From: CAZAIO01 sp964485235
GTDB taxonomy: Bacteria; Chloroflexota; Dehalococcoidia; GIF9; UBA5629
Assembly (NCBI GenBank): GCA_964485235.1
Contig: CAZAIO010000092.1
Coordinates: 1-11,239, forward strand
Direction of reading: 5' to 3'
Length of the DNA: 11,239 nucleotides
The notes beneath the pieces are model-generated. The model did not search any database. It was not told the DNA's origin and worked only from the letters and a program-made list of their open reading frames with translations. This document shows, one piece after another, positions 1 to 7,496 of this stretch. The first letter of the stretch is position 1, and each line of letters begins with the position of its first letter. The position numbers were made by a program, and so were the translations under genes.

Positions 1-562
1 TTAAATATTGAGAAATAGCGGTATCGTACATGGCGACATGCTGGAACGCTTTCTGCGCCAGCCTCTTTCGTTCGTCGAGTTCTATCGTCCCCTTTTTAAG
101 TTTCTCCAGCACCACTGTATAGTCTGCCGGGTCCACTACAACCAGCACGGAGGGGAAATTTTTTGCCGCCGCGCGTATCATGGTGGGACCGCCGATGTCG
201 ATATTTTCCAGCGCTTCATCGAGGGTTACCCCCTGTTTCGCTACCGTTTGTACAAACGGGTACAGGTTCACCACAACCATATCGATAGCATCGATTTTAT
301 TCTTCGCCAGCTCTTCCATGTGCTCCGGAAGGCTTCGTTTTGCGAGAATGCCTCCATGGACGGCGGGATGAAGTGTCTTCACTCTTCCGTCGAGTATCTC
401 GGGAAAACCGGTAAGCTCTGAACTACTGTGGACTTTTATTCCGGCATCGCTTATGGACTTTTTTGTGCCGCCGGTGCTGTATATATCGATATTCAGGTCT
501 TTGAGGCCCCGGACAAATTCCATCAAATCAGATTTGTCGGAAACGCTAACAATGGCGCGCAT
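1..562 (-). CDS. purH: Bifunctional AICAR formyltransferase/IMP cyclohydrolase, N-terminal part (partial at left edge)
   Basis: PurH carries out the last two steps of de novo IMP synthesis in the cytoplasm: AICAR formylation, then ring closure. Only the first 187 codons are inside the window; the frame is open to base 2 and the 3' end is cut off. What is visible is the N-terminal MGS-like IMP cyclohydrolase domain, starting MRAIVSVSDK, with STGGT at residues 29-33, the DGRVKTLHPAVHGGIL block at 58-73, NLYPF at 99-103 and IDIGGPTMIRAAAKN at 121-135. K62, Y101, D122 and K134 occupy the positions of known cyclohydrolase active-site residues. The formyltransferase domain would lie outside the window. 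The ATG (560-562) is preceded by AAAGGAGT at good spacing and begins 11 bases after the purM stop, so it is the last visible gene of the purF-purM-purH operon. Confidence 0.96.
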   Translation of the reverse strand, partial: MRAIVSVSDKSDLMEFVRGLKDLNIDIYSTGGTKKSISDAGIKVHSSSELTGFPEILDGRVKTLHPAVHGGILAKRSLPEHMEELAKNKIDAIDMVVVNLYPFVQTVAKQGVTLDEALENIDIGGPTMIRAAAKNFPSVLVVVDPADYTVVLEKLKKGTIELDERKRLAQKAFQHVAMYDTAISQYL

Positions 563-573
563 GCAGTACTCCT

Positions 574-1599
574 TTATTCGATGATTAGCCGATCTTCGGC
601 TGAAGCTTCTATTACTTTACCAACAATCCGGGCATCAGGCAACATGCCCGTTATCTCATCAACGGACTGATTGGCGCATATCAGGATCATACCTATTCCC
701 ATGTTGAACACCCGATACATTTCTGCTTCCGCGATATCGCTGCGACGCTTGATAAGATCGAATACGGGCAGGATGTTCCAGCTATTCTTCTCTATAAGTG
801 CTGCGGTTCCTTCCGGTAAAATCCTGGGCACATTTCCGATAAGCCCTCCGCCGGTAATATGAGCCATCCCTTTCAGAAGAGGAAGCGCCGGTGAAAGAAG
901 CGGATAATAACAACGGTGAGGTATCAGCAACTCTTCACCGAGGTTATGCCCCAGTTCGGGATAAAATACTTTCAGCAGGTACGGCTCGTGTTCGATCTGA
1001 AATACTTTGCGTACCAGAGAGAAGCCGTTAGTGTGCAGCCCGCTCGAAGGGAGCGCGAGCAGTACATCTCCGGGTACGATGTTGCTGCCGTTGATGATGC
1101 GTTCTTTTTCGACAACGCCGACGATAAAGCCGACGAGATCATAGTCGTCGCCCCGGTAAACGCCTGGCATCTCCGCGGTCTCACCGCCTATGAGCGCACA
1201 GCCCACTTCGCGGCATGCCTGTGCCAGTCCGCTTGCAAGTTGCGCGGTTTTTTCAGGCACCATTTTGCCCATACCAATGTAGTCCAGGAAAAAGAGAGGC
1301 TTCGCGCCGCAACAGAGAATATCGTTCACGCAGTGGTTAACGAGGTCGATCCCCACGGTATCGTATTTATTAAGCAGGGTGGCAATTTTTATCTTTGTGC
1401 CGACGCCGTCCGCGCTCGATACCAGCACGGGGTTAGTATACCCCTTGAACTCGAACATACCGCCGAACAAGCCGATGTCATTAAGTACTTCGGGGCCGAA
1501 AGTTGAGCGGACGTGTTGCTTTATCAGTTCTTTGGCATTATCCGCTGCCGTGATATCGACTCCGGCAAGCGCATAGTCGCCTTTATCTCTTGATTTCAC
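574..1599 (-). CDS. purM: Phosphoribosylformylglycinamidine cyclo-ligase (AIR synthetase)
   Basis: PurM closes the imidazole ring of FGAM using ATP to give AIR, the fifth step of purine synthesis, and acts as a cytoplasmic dimer. The 341-residue length is normal for the family. Visible signatures are SADGVGTK at residues 62-69 (ATP-binding loop), the VNHCVNDILCCGAKPLFFLDY region at 87-107, IGGETAEMPG at 137-146, SSGLHTNGFSL at 185-195, HITGGG at 247-252 and FNMGIGM at 298-304. The start codon is GTG, with AAGGAG five bases upstream (1605-1610). That start lies 17 bases inside the end of purF, so translation is probably coupled to purF. The stop is followed 11 bases later by the purH start. 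No truncation or frameshift is seen. Confidence 0.97.
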   Translation of the reverse strand: MKSRDKGDYALAGVDITAADNAKELIKQHVRSTFGPEVLNDIGLFGGMFEFKGYTNPVLVSSADGVGTKIKIATLLNKYDTVGIDLVNHCVNDILCCGAKPLFFLDYIGMGKMVPEKTAQLASGLAQACREVGCALIGGETAEMPGVYRGDDYDLVGFIVGVVEKERIINGSNIVPGDVLLALPSSGLHTNGFSLVRKVFQIEHEPYLLKVFYPELGHNLGEELLIPHRCYYPLLSPALPLLKGMAHITGGGLIGNVPRILPEGTAALIEKNSWNILPVFDLIKRRSDIAEAEMYRVFNMGIGMILICANQSVDEITGMLPDARIVGKVIEASAEDRLIIE

Positions 1600-2995
1600 T
1601 CAATCTCCTTGGAGGCGATGCTTCCAGTGCGAGTTTGTCCATATCGAGTTGCACCGGTAACGGATAATCACCGGTAAAGCATGCAAGGCAATAAGACTCT
1701 TTCGGGAGTCCGATAGCCTTGATCAGACCTTCAATGCTGAGATACCCGAGTGAGTCGGCACCGATAAACTGCCGTATTTCCTCGACGCTTTTCTGTGCGG
1801 CAATCAGTTCTTTTCTGGTTGCCATATCCACACCGAAGAAACAGGGGTGCCGGAGGGGAGGAGCGCAAATACGCAGGTGCACTTCTTTGGCACCTGCCCG
1901 CCGTAACATATTGATCACTCTCGGCGTGGTCGTGCCGCGGACAATGCTGTCGTCGACGGCGATAAGCTTCTTCCCTTCGATGATCTCGGATAACGGGTTG
2001 AACTTGAGCTGGACTCCCAGGTCTCGCAGCCTCTGGTCCGGTTCAATGAACGTGCGTCCTACGTAGCGGTTTTTAAGCAGTCCTTCGCAGTAGGGGATAC
2101 CGGACGCAGCGGAATAGCCGATTCCCGCAGCGGTCGCCGAGTCGGGAACGCCCATCACCAGGTCGGCTTCTACAGGGTGTTCCAGCGACAGTTGCGCTCC
2201 CATCGCCTGCCGTGCCTGGTATACCAGCTTGTTCTGTATTACACTGTCCGGGCGGGCGAAATATATATATTCAAATATGCACAGACCTTTTTGCTTTCCC
2301 GGTTTTTTAAAGGTCTGCAAGCCTTCTTTGCTTATCCTGACTATCTCGCCGGGCTCTATTTCTCGAAGGTAGATCGCGCCTATGTGGTCCAGAGCACAGC
2401 TTTCTGAAGCGACCACCCAGCCACCGTTAAGGTTACCGAGGCAGAGCGGACGTACGCCGAGCGGGTCCCGTACGGCAAAAAGTTCGTCGTTGGTTAATAT
2501 CACGAGCGAATAGGCACCCTGCAGCCGGTTCATGGCATACCTTATTTTTCCGACCATGTCTTTCTCCATGGACGACAGAATAAGGTTTCCGATTATTTCT
2601 GTGTCGGTTGCAGTGTGAAATGTGTAACCGTTCGCTTCGAGCTCATCGCGGCGTATTTTCGCATTAATGATGTTGCCGTTATGGCCGACGACAATCTGTG
2701 TATCGTTGTGAGTAACCATGATGGGCTGCGCGTTGAAAGACTGGCTCGATCCTGTGGTGGAGTAGCGATTGTGACCGATCGCAATATGACCTTCGAGCTG
2801 GCGCAGTTTATCTTCGGTAAATACCTGGGAGACCAGTCCCATTGCAGTGGTCAGGTTTATATTATTGCCGTCTGAAGTAGCTATGCCTGCGCTTTCCTGC
2901 CCTCTATGTTGCAGCGCATACAGCCCGAAAAAGGTCAGCCGTGCTACGTCGACGCCGGGGCAATATACACCAAAAATTCCACAGCTTTCGTGCAT
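1583..2995 (-). CDS. purF: Amidophosphoribosyltransferase, [4Fe-4S] type, short propeptide
   Basis: PurF commits PRPP to purine synthesis by transferring glutamine-derived ammonia to form phosphoribosylamine. Numbered from an upstream in-frame ATG at 3007, the protein has a class II glutaminase N-terminus (catalytic C9 in ESCGIFGVY, then ALQHRGQESAG) and the PRPP loop VDDSIVRG at 351-358. C243, C389, C440 and C443 match the B. subtilis cluster ligands C236, C382, C433 and C436 at a constant offset of seven, which indicates the [4Fe-4S], propeptide-processed class. I prefer the ATG at 2993-2995: TGGAGAGAGTT lies directly before it, the upstream ATG has no Shine-Dalgarno sequence, and the predicted transcript would begin at about that upstream ATG. 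This gives 470 residues with a four-residue propeptide (MHES) before the nucleophile cysteine. It is first in the operon with purM and purH. Confidence 0.96.
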   Translation of the reverse strand: MHESCGIFGVYCPGVDVARLTFFGLYALQHRGQESAGIATSDGNNINLTTAMGLVSQVFTEDKLRQLEGHIAIGHNRYSTTGSSQSFNAQPIMVTHNDTQIVVGHNGNIINAKIRRDELEANGYTFHTATDTEIIGNLILSSMEKDMVGKIRYAMNRLQGAYSLVILTNDELFAVRDPLGVRPLCLGNLNGGWVVASESCALDHIGAIYLREIEPGEIVRISKEGLQTFKKPGKQKGLCIFEYIYFARPDSVIQNKLVYQARQAMGAQLSLEHPVEADLVMGVPDSATAAGIGYSAASGIPYCEGLLKNRYVGRTFIEPDQRLRDLGVQLKFNPLSEIIEGKKLIAVDDSIVRGTTTPRVINMLRRAGAKEVHLRICAPPLRHPCFFGVDMATRKELIAAQKSVEEIRQFIGADSLGYLSIEGLIKAIGLPKESYCLACFTGDYPLPVQLDMDKLALEASPPRRLSEIKR

Positions 2996-3010
2996 AACTC
3001 TCTCCATTCG

Positions 3011-3039
3011 ATTATAATTCTTTTATTATAAGGGGTCAA
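3011..3039 (-). promoter_or_regulatory. Sigma-70-type promoter of the purF operon
   Basis: On the minus strand, TTGACC (3034-3039) and TATAAT (3011-3016) are separated by exactly 17 bases. That is five of six consensus bases at -35 and a perfect -10. The predicted transcription start is near 3004, so the mRNA leader would be only about ten bases, beginning at or within the upstream ATG and placing the GGAGAG sequence close to the 5' end. A second TATAAT overlaps the spacer but lacks a fitting -35. Confidence 0.75.
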
Positions 3040-3066
3040 TCCGTGGCGGGATGGCACAGATTGACC
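3034..3066. repeat. Inverted repeat overlapping the purF -35 box, candidate operator
   Basis: GGTCAATC at 3034-3041 and GATTGACC at 3059-3066 form a perfect 8-bp inverted repeat. Inside it, after one mismatch, GTG (3043-3045) pairs with CAC (3055-3057), leaving a nine-base centre. The left arm contains the -35 hexamer of the purF promoter. The right arm contains a symmetrical TTGACC pointing away from purF. There is no T-tract on either side, so it does not look like an intrinsic terminator. A protein-binding site controlling purine genes is the likelier role, but no known purine-repressor box was recognised. Confidence 0.5.
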
Positions 3067-3141
3067 ATAAATCTTTAAAGCGTTACACATAAAATAACAA
3101 GCTCAGCCTGTCTGGAACGGTTTGGCTGTTGTGTTTACATT

Positions 3142-3158
3142 TCCGGTTAAAAACCGGA
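3142..3158. repeat. Short perfect hairpin between the hydrolase gene and purF
   Basis: TCCGGTT at 3142-3148 and AACCGGA at 3152-3158 form a 7-bp perfect stem with a three-base loop. It lies about 85 bases downstream of the hydrolase stop and about 125 bases before the predicted purF start. Neither strand has a run of T after the stem, so a role as an intrinsic terminator is uncertain. It could still help separate the two transcription units. A smaller AAACG/CGTTT repeat lies beside it at 3168-3181. Confidence 0.3.
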
Positions 3159-3241
3159 TATCGTAATAAACGGATTCGTTTAATAATTTACATTTCAAGA
3201 TCCGCACCATACATGATGCAACAACCTGATATCATACCATT

Positions 3242-4006
3242 TTACGGCTGATTTTTAAACTTCAGGAGCCATTTCAAAGCTATATCGACCGCTTCTTTTA
3301 CATGGCGAAGACGATGCCCCGCGCCCTTTATGATTTCGAGTTTTTTAGGTTCTCCGGCGTTGTTAAACAGTTCGTAGGCATGATGTAACGGCACGACGTC
3401 GTCGCTGTCGCCGTGGACAAGAAGGAGCGGTCTGGGCGATATCCCTGCCACTGAATGTGCCGGTGAGATAGAGGTAAAACCTTTCAGCCATTCTTCATTG
3501 GAAGGAGGAAAGTCTTTATCCCTTATGACGCCTATCGAACGGTAGTACTCGACCATTTCAGCCGGGTCGAACTTCTGAGGAAAATCGAAATGTGCGGGAC
3601 AGGCGAATGTTCCCACCGCGGCCACTCTTTTGTCCCGGCCGGCGACATCGATGCTTACCGCACCGCCTGCGCTGGAGCCGAGCAGGATTATCCGGGACCT
3701 GTCTACCTGATCCATCCCGTACAGGTAATCGATCGCAGCCTTGAGGTCCTGTGTCCAGCCCTGCATGTCGAGATTGCCTTCACTTTCTCCCGCACCCCGG
3801 AAACTGAATATCAACGTGATAAAACCTGCATCGCAAAAAACTTCGGCAAGCTGTCCGTAACCCGGTTTTCCCGGCTCCGGCGGACCTGCGGGAAGCCCGT
3901 GACAGAGGCAAAGTGCCGGATATTTTTCCTGTACCTCTCCGGGGATGAATATTTCAGCGGCGAGATTGATCTCCCCGACCGGTAAAAGAAAAGCAGTCTT
4001 TTTCAT
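3242..4006 (-). CDS. Alpha/beta hydrolase (serine esterase/acyl-peptidase-like), substrate unknown
   Basis: This is a soluble alpha/beta-hydrolase fold protein of 254 residues from the preferred start. The nucleophile elbow GSSAG at 110-114 puts the catalytic serine at S112. The acid is probably D202 in the VHGDSDDVVP segment (197-206), and the histidine is H231 in GAGH. An early CHG sequence (35-37) is in the place of the usual oxyanion-hole HG motif, and FSFRGAGES (68-76) is typical of esterases and dipeptidyl-peptidase-like hydrolases. The frame is open further upstream to an ATG at 4126, but AAGGAAGGAATT sits directly before the ATG at 4004-4006 and family similarity begins there. There is no signal peptide, so it is probably cytoplasmic. 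It lies 169 bases downstream of tlyA on the same strand, with a possible promoter of its own. The substrate cannot be inferred. Confidence 0.88.
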   Translation of the reverse strand: MKKTAFLLPVGEINLAAEIFIPGEVQEKYPALCLCHGLPAGPPEPGKPGYGQLAEVFCDAGFITLIFSFRGAGESEGNLDMQGWTQDLKAAIDYLYGMDQVDRSRIILLGSSAGGAVSIDVAGRDKRVAAVGTFACPAHFDFPQKFDPAEMVEYYRSIGVIRDKDFPPSNEEWLKGFTSISPAHSVAGISPRPLLLVHGDSDDVVPLHHAYELFNNAGEPKKLEIIKGAGHRLRHVKEAVDIALKWLLKFKNQP

Positions 4007-4117
4007 AATTCCTTCCTTTTTGAAACGTACCTGCCATATTGTTCGAGAGGTAAGCTGTTTTTTTCCATGTTCCGCACGTATTGCCGGACCGGATGCTGCG
4101 CCCCGTACAACCTCTTT

Positions 4118-4146
4118 ATAATACATGTTTGCGGTAACTACGTAAA
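4118..4146 (-). promoter_or_regulatory. Possible promoter for the alpha/beta hydrolase
   Basis: On the minus strand, TTTACG (4141-4146) and TATTAT (4118-4123) are 17 bases apart, matching four of six and five of six consensus bases. The predicted start near 4111 would give a leader of about 105 bases before the Shine-Dalgarno-supported ATG at 4006. If real, the ATG at 4126 would be outside the transcript, which agrees with the internal start. It is moderate on sequence alone. Confidence 0.35.
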
Positions 4147-4175
4147 AACCATGAACGGTGCCGGTGGTAAAAGCT

Positions 4176-4901
4176 TCAATACGCTTTCAATAACAGGAGA
4201 AACTCTTTGTTGCCTTCAGCGCCGTGTATGGGAGACGTTGTCATTCCGCGCAAACGCAGACGGTTATTCGTCGTCCAGGAAATAAACCTGCCGATCACTG
4301 CGGCGTGGACAAGCGGGTCTTTTATCACACCGCCCTTGCCCACTTCAGAACGCGCGGCTTCAAACTGAGGCTTGAGGAGTAACACAATATAGCTGTGCGT
4401 TTTCAGATGTTCCACAACGTTCGGGATAACTTTTGTAGCCGATATAAACGACACGTCGATAACCGCGAGGTCTGCCTTTTCCTGAAGCGAGAAAGGATGA
4501 TGTGCGTTTGTCCTGTCCATGACCGTTACTCTCGGGTCCTGCCTGAGCTGGTAGTCGAGTTGACCGTAACCGACATCGAGCGCGTATACTTTTGCTGCTC
4601 CGCGCTGGAGCAGGCAGTCCGTGAATCCGCCGGTCGACGCGCCGATATCCAGTACCACAAGGGAAGTAACATCAAGCATGAACTCATTGAGAGCATGGGC
4701 AAGCTTCAGTCCGCCGCGACTTACATAGGGCAGCTTTTCGGCTATATCGATTGACGCATCCTCAATGACCAGATTTCCCGGTTTTGTGACTGCGCGGCCG
4801 TCGACTTTCACTTCACCGGCCATAATCAATGCGCGTGCCTTGCTTTTATTGTCCGTGAAGCCGCGCGTTACCAGCAATGTATCCAGACGTTGTTTCTTCA
4901 T
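4176..4901 (-). CDS. tlyA: TlyA-family S4-domain rRNA 2'-O-methyltransferase
   Basis: TlyA-type proteins methylate ribose 2'-OH groups in rRNA using S-adenosylmethionine; some were first named hemolysins. The protein has 241 residues, normal for the short bacterial form. Residues 5-55 are an S4 RNA-binding domain (RLDTLLVTRGF, ARALIMAGEVKVDG). YVSRGGLKL follows at 59-67, then the SAM-binding DIGASTGGFTD at 85-95 of an FtsJ-like Rossmann fold, and YGQLDYQLRQDPRV at 112-125. K66, D149, K177 and E233 fit the K-D-K-E catalytic set known from M. tuberculosis TlyA. The ATG has only a weak GAGT Shine-Dalgarno sequence. It is probably followed in transcription by the hydrolase. The rRNA target position and any true hemolytic activity cannot be told from sequence. 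Confidence 0.93.
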   Translation of the reverse strand: MKKQRLDTLLVTRGFTDNKSKARALIMAGEVKVDGRAVTKPGNLVIEDASIDIAEKLPYVSRGGLKLAHALNEFMLDVTSLVVLDIGASTGGFTDCLLQRGAAKVYALDVGYGQLDYQLRQDPRVTVMDRTNAHHPFSLQEKADLAVIDVSFISATKVIPNVVEHLKTHSYIVLLLKPQFEAARSEVGKGGVIKDPLVHAAVIGRFISWTTNNRLRLRGMTTSPIHGAEGNKEFLLLLKAY

Positions 4902-4950
4902 AGTACTCGAAATGGTTATACTACATGTTCACTATAGTTTACTCATCTAC

Positions 4951-4977
4951 ATACAAGAAATTACTATTTACTTGTAT
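4951..4977. repeat. Inverted repeat upstream of tlyA
   Basis: ATACAAG at 4951-4957 and CTTGTAT at 4971-4977 form a perfect 7-bp inverted repeat. Allowing one bulged base at 4970, four more A/T pairs extend the stem to 11 bp around a four-base loop. It lies 50-76 bases upstream of the tlyA start, next to a weak promoter-like TATAGT. It could be an operator or a hairpin. The arms are AT-rich and no T-tract follows, so a terminator is unlikely. Otherwise I see nothing in 4902-5111. Confidence 0.3.
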
Positions 4978-5111
4978 CCCGCCTGAGCAGGTGTATGATG
5001 AGCAGAGTGACTGTAGTGTCAGGTGCACATTCTAGCATACAAGAGAAAACGATGTACTCTGATATTTGTTCTTAAAATGGGTAGAGGGCGAGGGAGTTTC
5101 CTGTATCCCGG

Positions 5112-5501
5112 TCAGCTTCCTGCCAGTATTTGATGCAGTAATTTTTTTAACTGATCGATATCTATAGGCTTGGCAAGGTAATGGGCATTCATGTCCGAAA
5201 GGAATTGTTTGGTATCTTCTCCCATAACATCACCGGTGATAAACACTATCCTTCTTGCCAGAGAAGGGGCTATCTCCTGTGCATACCGGTACAATTCGAT
5301 ACCACTCATACCAGGCATTTTCATATCCATGATAATAAGGCGGTACCGGTTATTTTTCATCCTCTCAAGCGCATCTTCGGCACTGTCCGTAGTCTCGATA
5401 TTGTATCCTTCTTCGGCAAGCACCCGTGAGAGGAATCGAAGTATTACAGGCTCATCGTCGACTGCCAGTATTCTGTCGCCTTGCTTTGAGGGATATATCA
5501 T
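5112..5501 (-). CDS. Single-domain response regulator (receiver only)
   Basis: This 129-residue protein is a complete CheY-like receiver domain and nothing else. The acidic pocket is D15-D16 (VDDEP), the phospho-acceptor is D59 (IIMDMKMPG), the switch threonine is T89 (FITGD), and the conserved lysine is K111 followed by proline. No DNA-binding, GGDEF, HD or other output domain follows. Its start lies 50 bases inside the end of the histidine-kinase gene, and there is no good Shine-Dalgarno sequence before the ATG, so translation is probably coupled to the kinase. By family logic it should receive phosphate from that kinase. It must then act by protein contact, be one step of a phosphorelay, or serve as a phosphate sink. 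The downstream partner is not in the window. Confidence 0.93.
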   Translation of the reverse strand: MIYPSKQGDRILAVDDEPVILRFLSRVLAEEGYNIETTDSAEDALERMKNNRYRLIIMDMKMPGMSGIELYRYAQEIAPSLARRIVFITGDVMGEDTKQFLSDMNAHYLAKPIDIDQLKKLLHQILAGS

Positions 5502-7410
5502 CGACGGGTATAACGGATTTTACCCTTTGGTTTTTAGTTACCAGTGGAAGCTCCACAATAAACGTGGCGCCCTTGCCCGGTGTACTTTCCGCCCACAATC
5601 TTCCATTATGATCGGCTACAATTCCATAGCAAATACTGAGCCCCAGGCCTGTTCCCTGCCCTACCTGCCTTGTAGTAAAGAAAGGATTAAAAATTTTTTT
5701 CATGTTCTCCCTGGATATACCCTGTCCATTATCCTCGAAATATATCCGCACATTGTCACTCAGTTTTTCCGTCTTGATTGAGAGAATGCCTTTATTGCGG
5801 ATTTGCTTTATCGCGATTTCAGCGTTGACGATAATATTAAGGAATACCTGCTGAAGTTGTCCGGGATCGATCATTATCAGGGGCAGGTCAGATGCCAGGT
5901 CGGTGACCACCTCGATATTATTGGTACGCAGGTGATAGGCTCTAAGCTCGATCGTGTTATTGATCAGCTCATTTATAGCGGTAAGTTTTCGCTCCGGCTT
6001 TATCTGATGGGAAAAAGTGAGTAACCGGTTCACAATACTGGCTATCCGTTGGGCGCTCTCATAGATAGTAACGATTTCCTCCCTTATGTCTTCCGGAATA
6101 TCTCTTTTCATCAATAACTGGGAGAAACCGATGACACCTGTCAACGGGTTATTTATTTCATGGGCTATACCTGCTGCCATCTCGCCGACCGCCGATACGC
6201 GGTTGATAACCTGCACCCTTTGTTCCAGTTTCTTCTTTTCTTCTTCGATTTTCTTCTGCTCGGTAATGTCGCGGATATTGCATTGGATTATCTTTTTACC
6301 TGCTACTTCATATTTGTTCGATACGAACTCGACTGCAACCGGCGTGCCGGTTTTGGTTTGCAGTGGTAGATGTTCGTAACGTATATATCCTTCCTTTTGC
6401 AATTTCTTATAAGCGGACTTGCTCATCTGTCTATCTTTGAACAGCCCGATTTCCCAGAGATTCTTCCCGAGAAGCTCCTCTTTCGAATATCCCAGTATAT
6501 TCACTATAAACGGGTTGGCATCGATGATTTGTCCTGTTTCTCCATCGAGAATCAATATTGCATCCTGAGCCGTTTCAAAGAGACGCCGATAACGCAGCTC
6601 GCTCTCCCGTAACATCTCCGTTATCCGCTGCTCACGCTGGAGATTGTTGAGCCAGCACTGGACTTCCAGGTCGGCACGTTTCTGCTTAAGAAACTCTCCT
6701 GTTGGGATGTAGTAGAAATTGCGGTAGATGTGGTTGCCGAAAATCAGGACCGGATGAGTCATAATAATACCTTTAATGACTTCCGGGTCGAATTTCCGGC
6801 GATCGTACTGGCAAATAGCCAGGCAGGAAAAGAAAGGGAAAAAATCCCGGTTGAGCTTTGCTTCATATTCGAGCAATTTCTCCGCCCCGGGATATCCGCG
6901 GAGCGCCCAGGTCATTTCACCTGTCACTCTAAGAGCTGGATACCCTTCCGTGACAGCTTTCTTCGTTTCAGCTTTGAGCAGAGATATCATTCTGTCGGGA
7001 TCGAAAAACCCTTCTCTCGTGTATGTCTCTGATTCATGGAGGATAAATAGCTGACCCGATCGCTCGTGTGAGGCCACATCAACACCTTCTTCGCGGAGGA
7101 AACTACGGATATCATCCGCAGTGCTGGTATCCACGACGTAGAGGCATTTTTCACCACGATTCAGCCCGTTTGCTATGAATGGCACCGCAGCAGCCCGCCA
7201 CTCAGCCTGGGATGAATAAATGAGGCAGAGATGATCATGTGGTTTTAGCGCCTGAAGCATCCCGGCAAAGTCGTCATCTGCGGGCAGTCCGTGCTTTTCA
7301 ACTACAGGATCTGCCGAATTATGTTGCGTATTTTGGGACTCGGAGTGTTGTTGCCCTCTTGTCCCTTTGTCCCCCGGAGAAGGCTTTTTCCTTCCCCCCT
7401 TATCATTCAT
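5452..7410 (-). CDS. Cytoplasmic MEDS-PAS sensor histidine kinase
   Basis: This is a 652-residue kinase with no membrane segment. Residues 1-45 are a polar, probably disordered tail. Residues about 50-245 match the MEDS domain (methanogen/methylotroph DcmR sensory domain), shown by LKPHDHLCLIY at 55-65 and WALRGYPGAEKLLEYE around 168-183. Residues about 270-385 form a PAS domain (LFETAQDAILILDG through IRDITEQ). The dimerisation/phosphotransfer helix carries H417 in AHEINNPL. The ATPase domain has the N box with N529, DNGQG at 560-564, FNPFFTT at 574-580 and GQGTGLGLS at 584-592. All catalytic motifs are intact. The ATG is preceded by AGAGAGG at six bases. The last 25 or so residues extend past the ATPase fold and are encoded where the gene overlaps the receiver gene. 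The signal is unknown; H60, C62 and several other MEDS cysteines could bind a ligand or metal. Confidence 0.92.
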   Translation of the reverse strand: MNDKGGRKKPSPGDKGTRGQQHSESQNTQHNSADPVVEKHGLPADDDFAGMLQALKPHDHLCLIYSSQAEWRAAAVPFIANGLNRGEKCLYVVDTSTADDIRSFLREEGVDVASHERSGQLFILHESETYTREGFFDPDRMISLLKAETKKAVTEGYPALRVTGEMTWALRGYPGAEKLLEYEAKLNRDFFPFFSCLAICQYDRRKFDPEVIKGIIMTHPVLIFGNHIYRNFYYIPTGEFLKQKRADLEVQCWLNNLQREQRITEMLRESELRYRRLFETAQDAILILDGETGQIIDANPFIVNILGYSKEELLGKNLWEIGLFKDRQMSKSAYKKLQKEGYIRYEHLPLQTKTGTPVAVEFVSNKYEVAGKKIIQCNIRDITEQKKIEEEKKKLEQRVQVINRVSAVGEMAAGIAHEINNPLTGVIGFSQLLMKRDIPEDIREEIVTIYESAQRIASIVNRLLTFSHQIKPERKLTAINELINNTIELRAYHLRTNNIEVVTDLASDLPLIMIDPGQLQQVFLNIIVNAEIAIKQIRNKGILSIKTEKLSDNVRIYFEDNGQGISRENMKKIFNPFFTTRQVGQGTGLGLSICYGIVADHNGRLWAESTPGKGATFIVELPLVTKNQRVKSVIPVDDISLKARRQNTGSRR

Positions 7411-7496
7411 GATCTGCCTCTCTCAACCTAAGGCAAATTCCACCGGGCCCATGAAGATTAATTCGGAAAATGCATTCTTGGGAAAATCGCATTTAT

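Noticed and set aside
916..1506. 196-codon plus-strand open frame inside purM
   Set aside because: It is antisense to a clearly conserved purM and has no recognisable domain; it is a shadow frame.
3142..3158. TCCGGTT/AACCGGA hairpin as an intrinsic terminator of the hydrolase gene
   Set aside because: There is no T-run after the stem on either strand, so it is listed only as a repeat.
3008..3241. Purine riboswitch or Bacillus-type PurR box upstream of purF
   Set aside because: I looked for the conserved riboswitch core and for paired CCGAAC boxes and found neither; the predicted leader is also far too short for a riboswitch.
4007..4126. Forty-residue N-terminal extension of the alpha/beta hydrolase from the ATG at 4126
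   Set aside because: The ATG at 4006 has a strong AAGGAAGGAATT ribosome-binding site, and the extension shows no family similarity and overlaps a possible promoter.
4920..4928. Nine-base match ACTACATGT shared between the tlyA upstream region and the minus strand of the kinase-upstream palindrome
   Set aside because: Nine-base coincidences are expected in a window of this size, and the rest of the palindrome is not shared.
5191..5781. 196-codon plus-strand open frame across the receiver and kinase genes
   Set aside because: It is antisense to two genes with intact catalytic motifs and has no family features.
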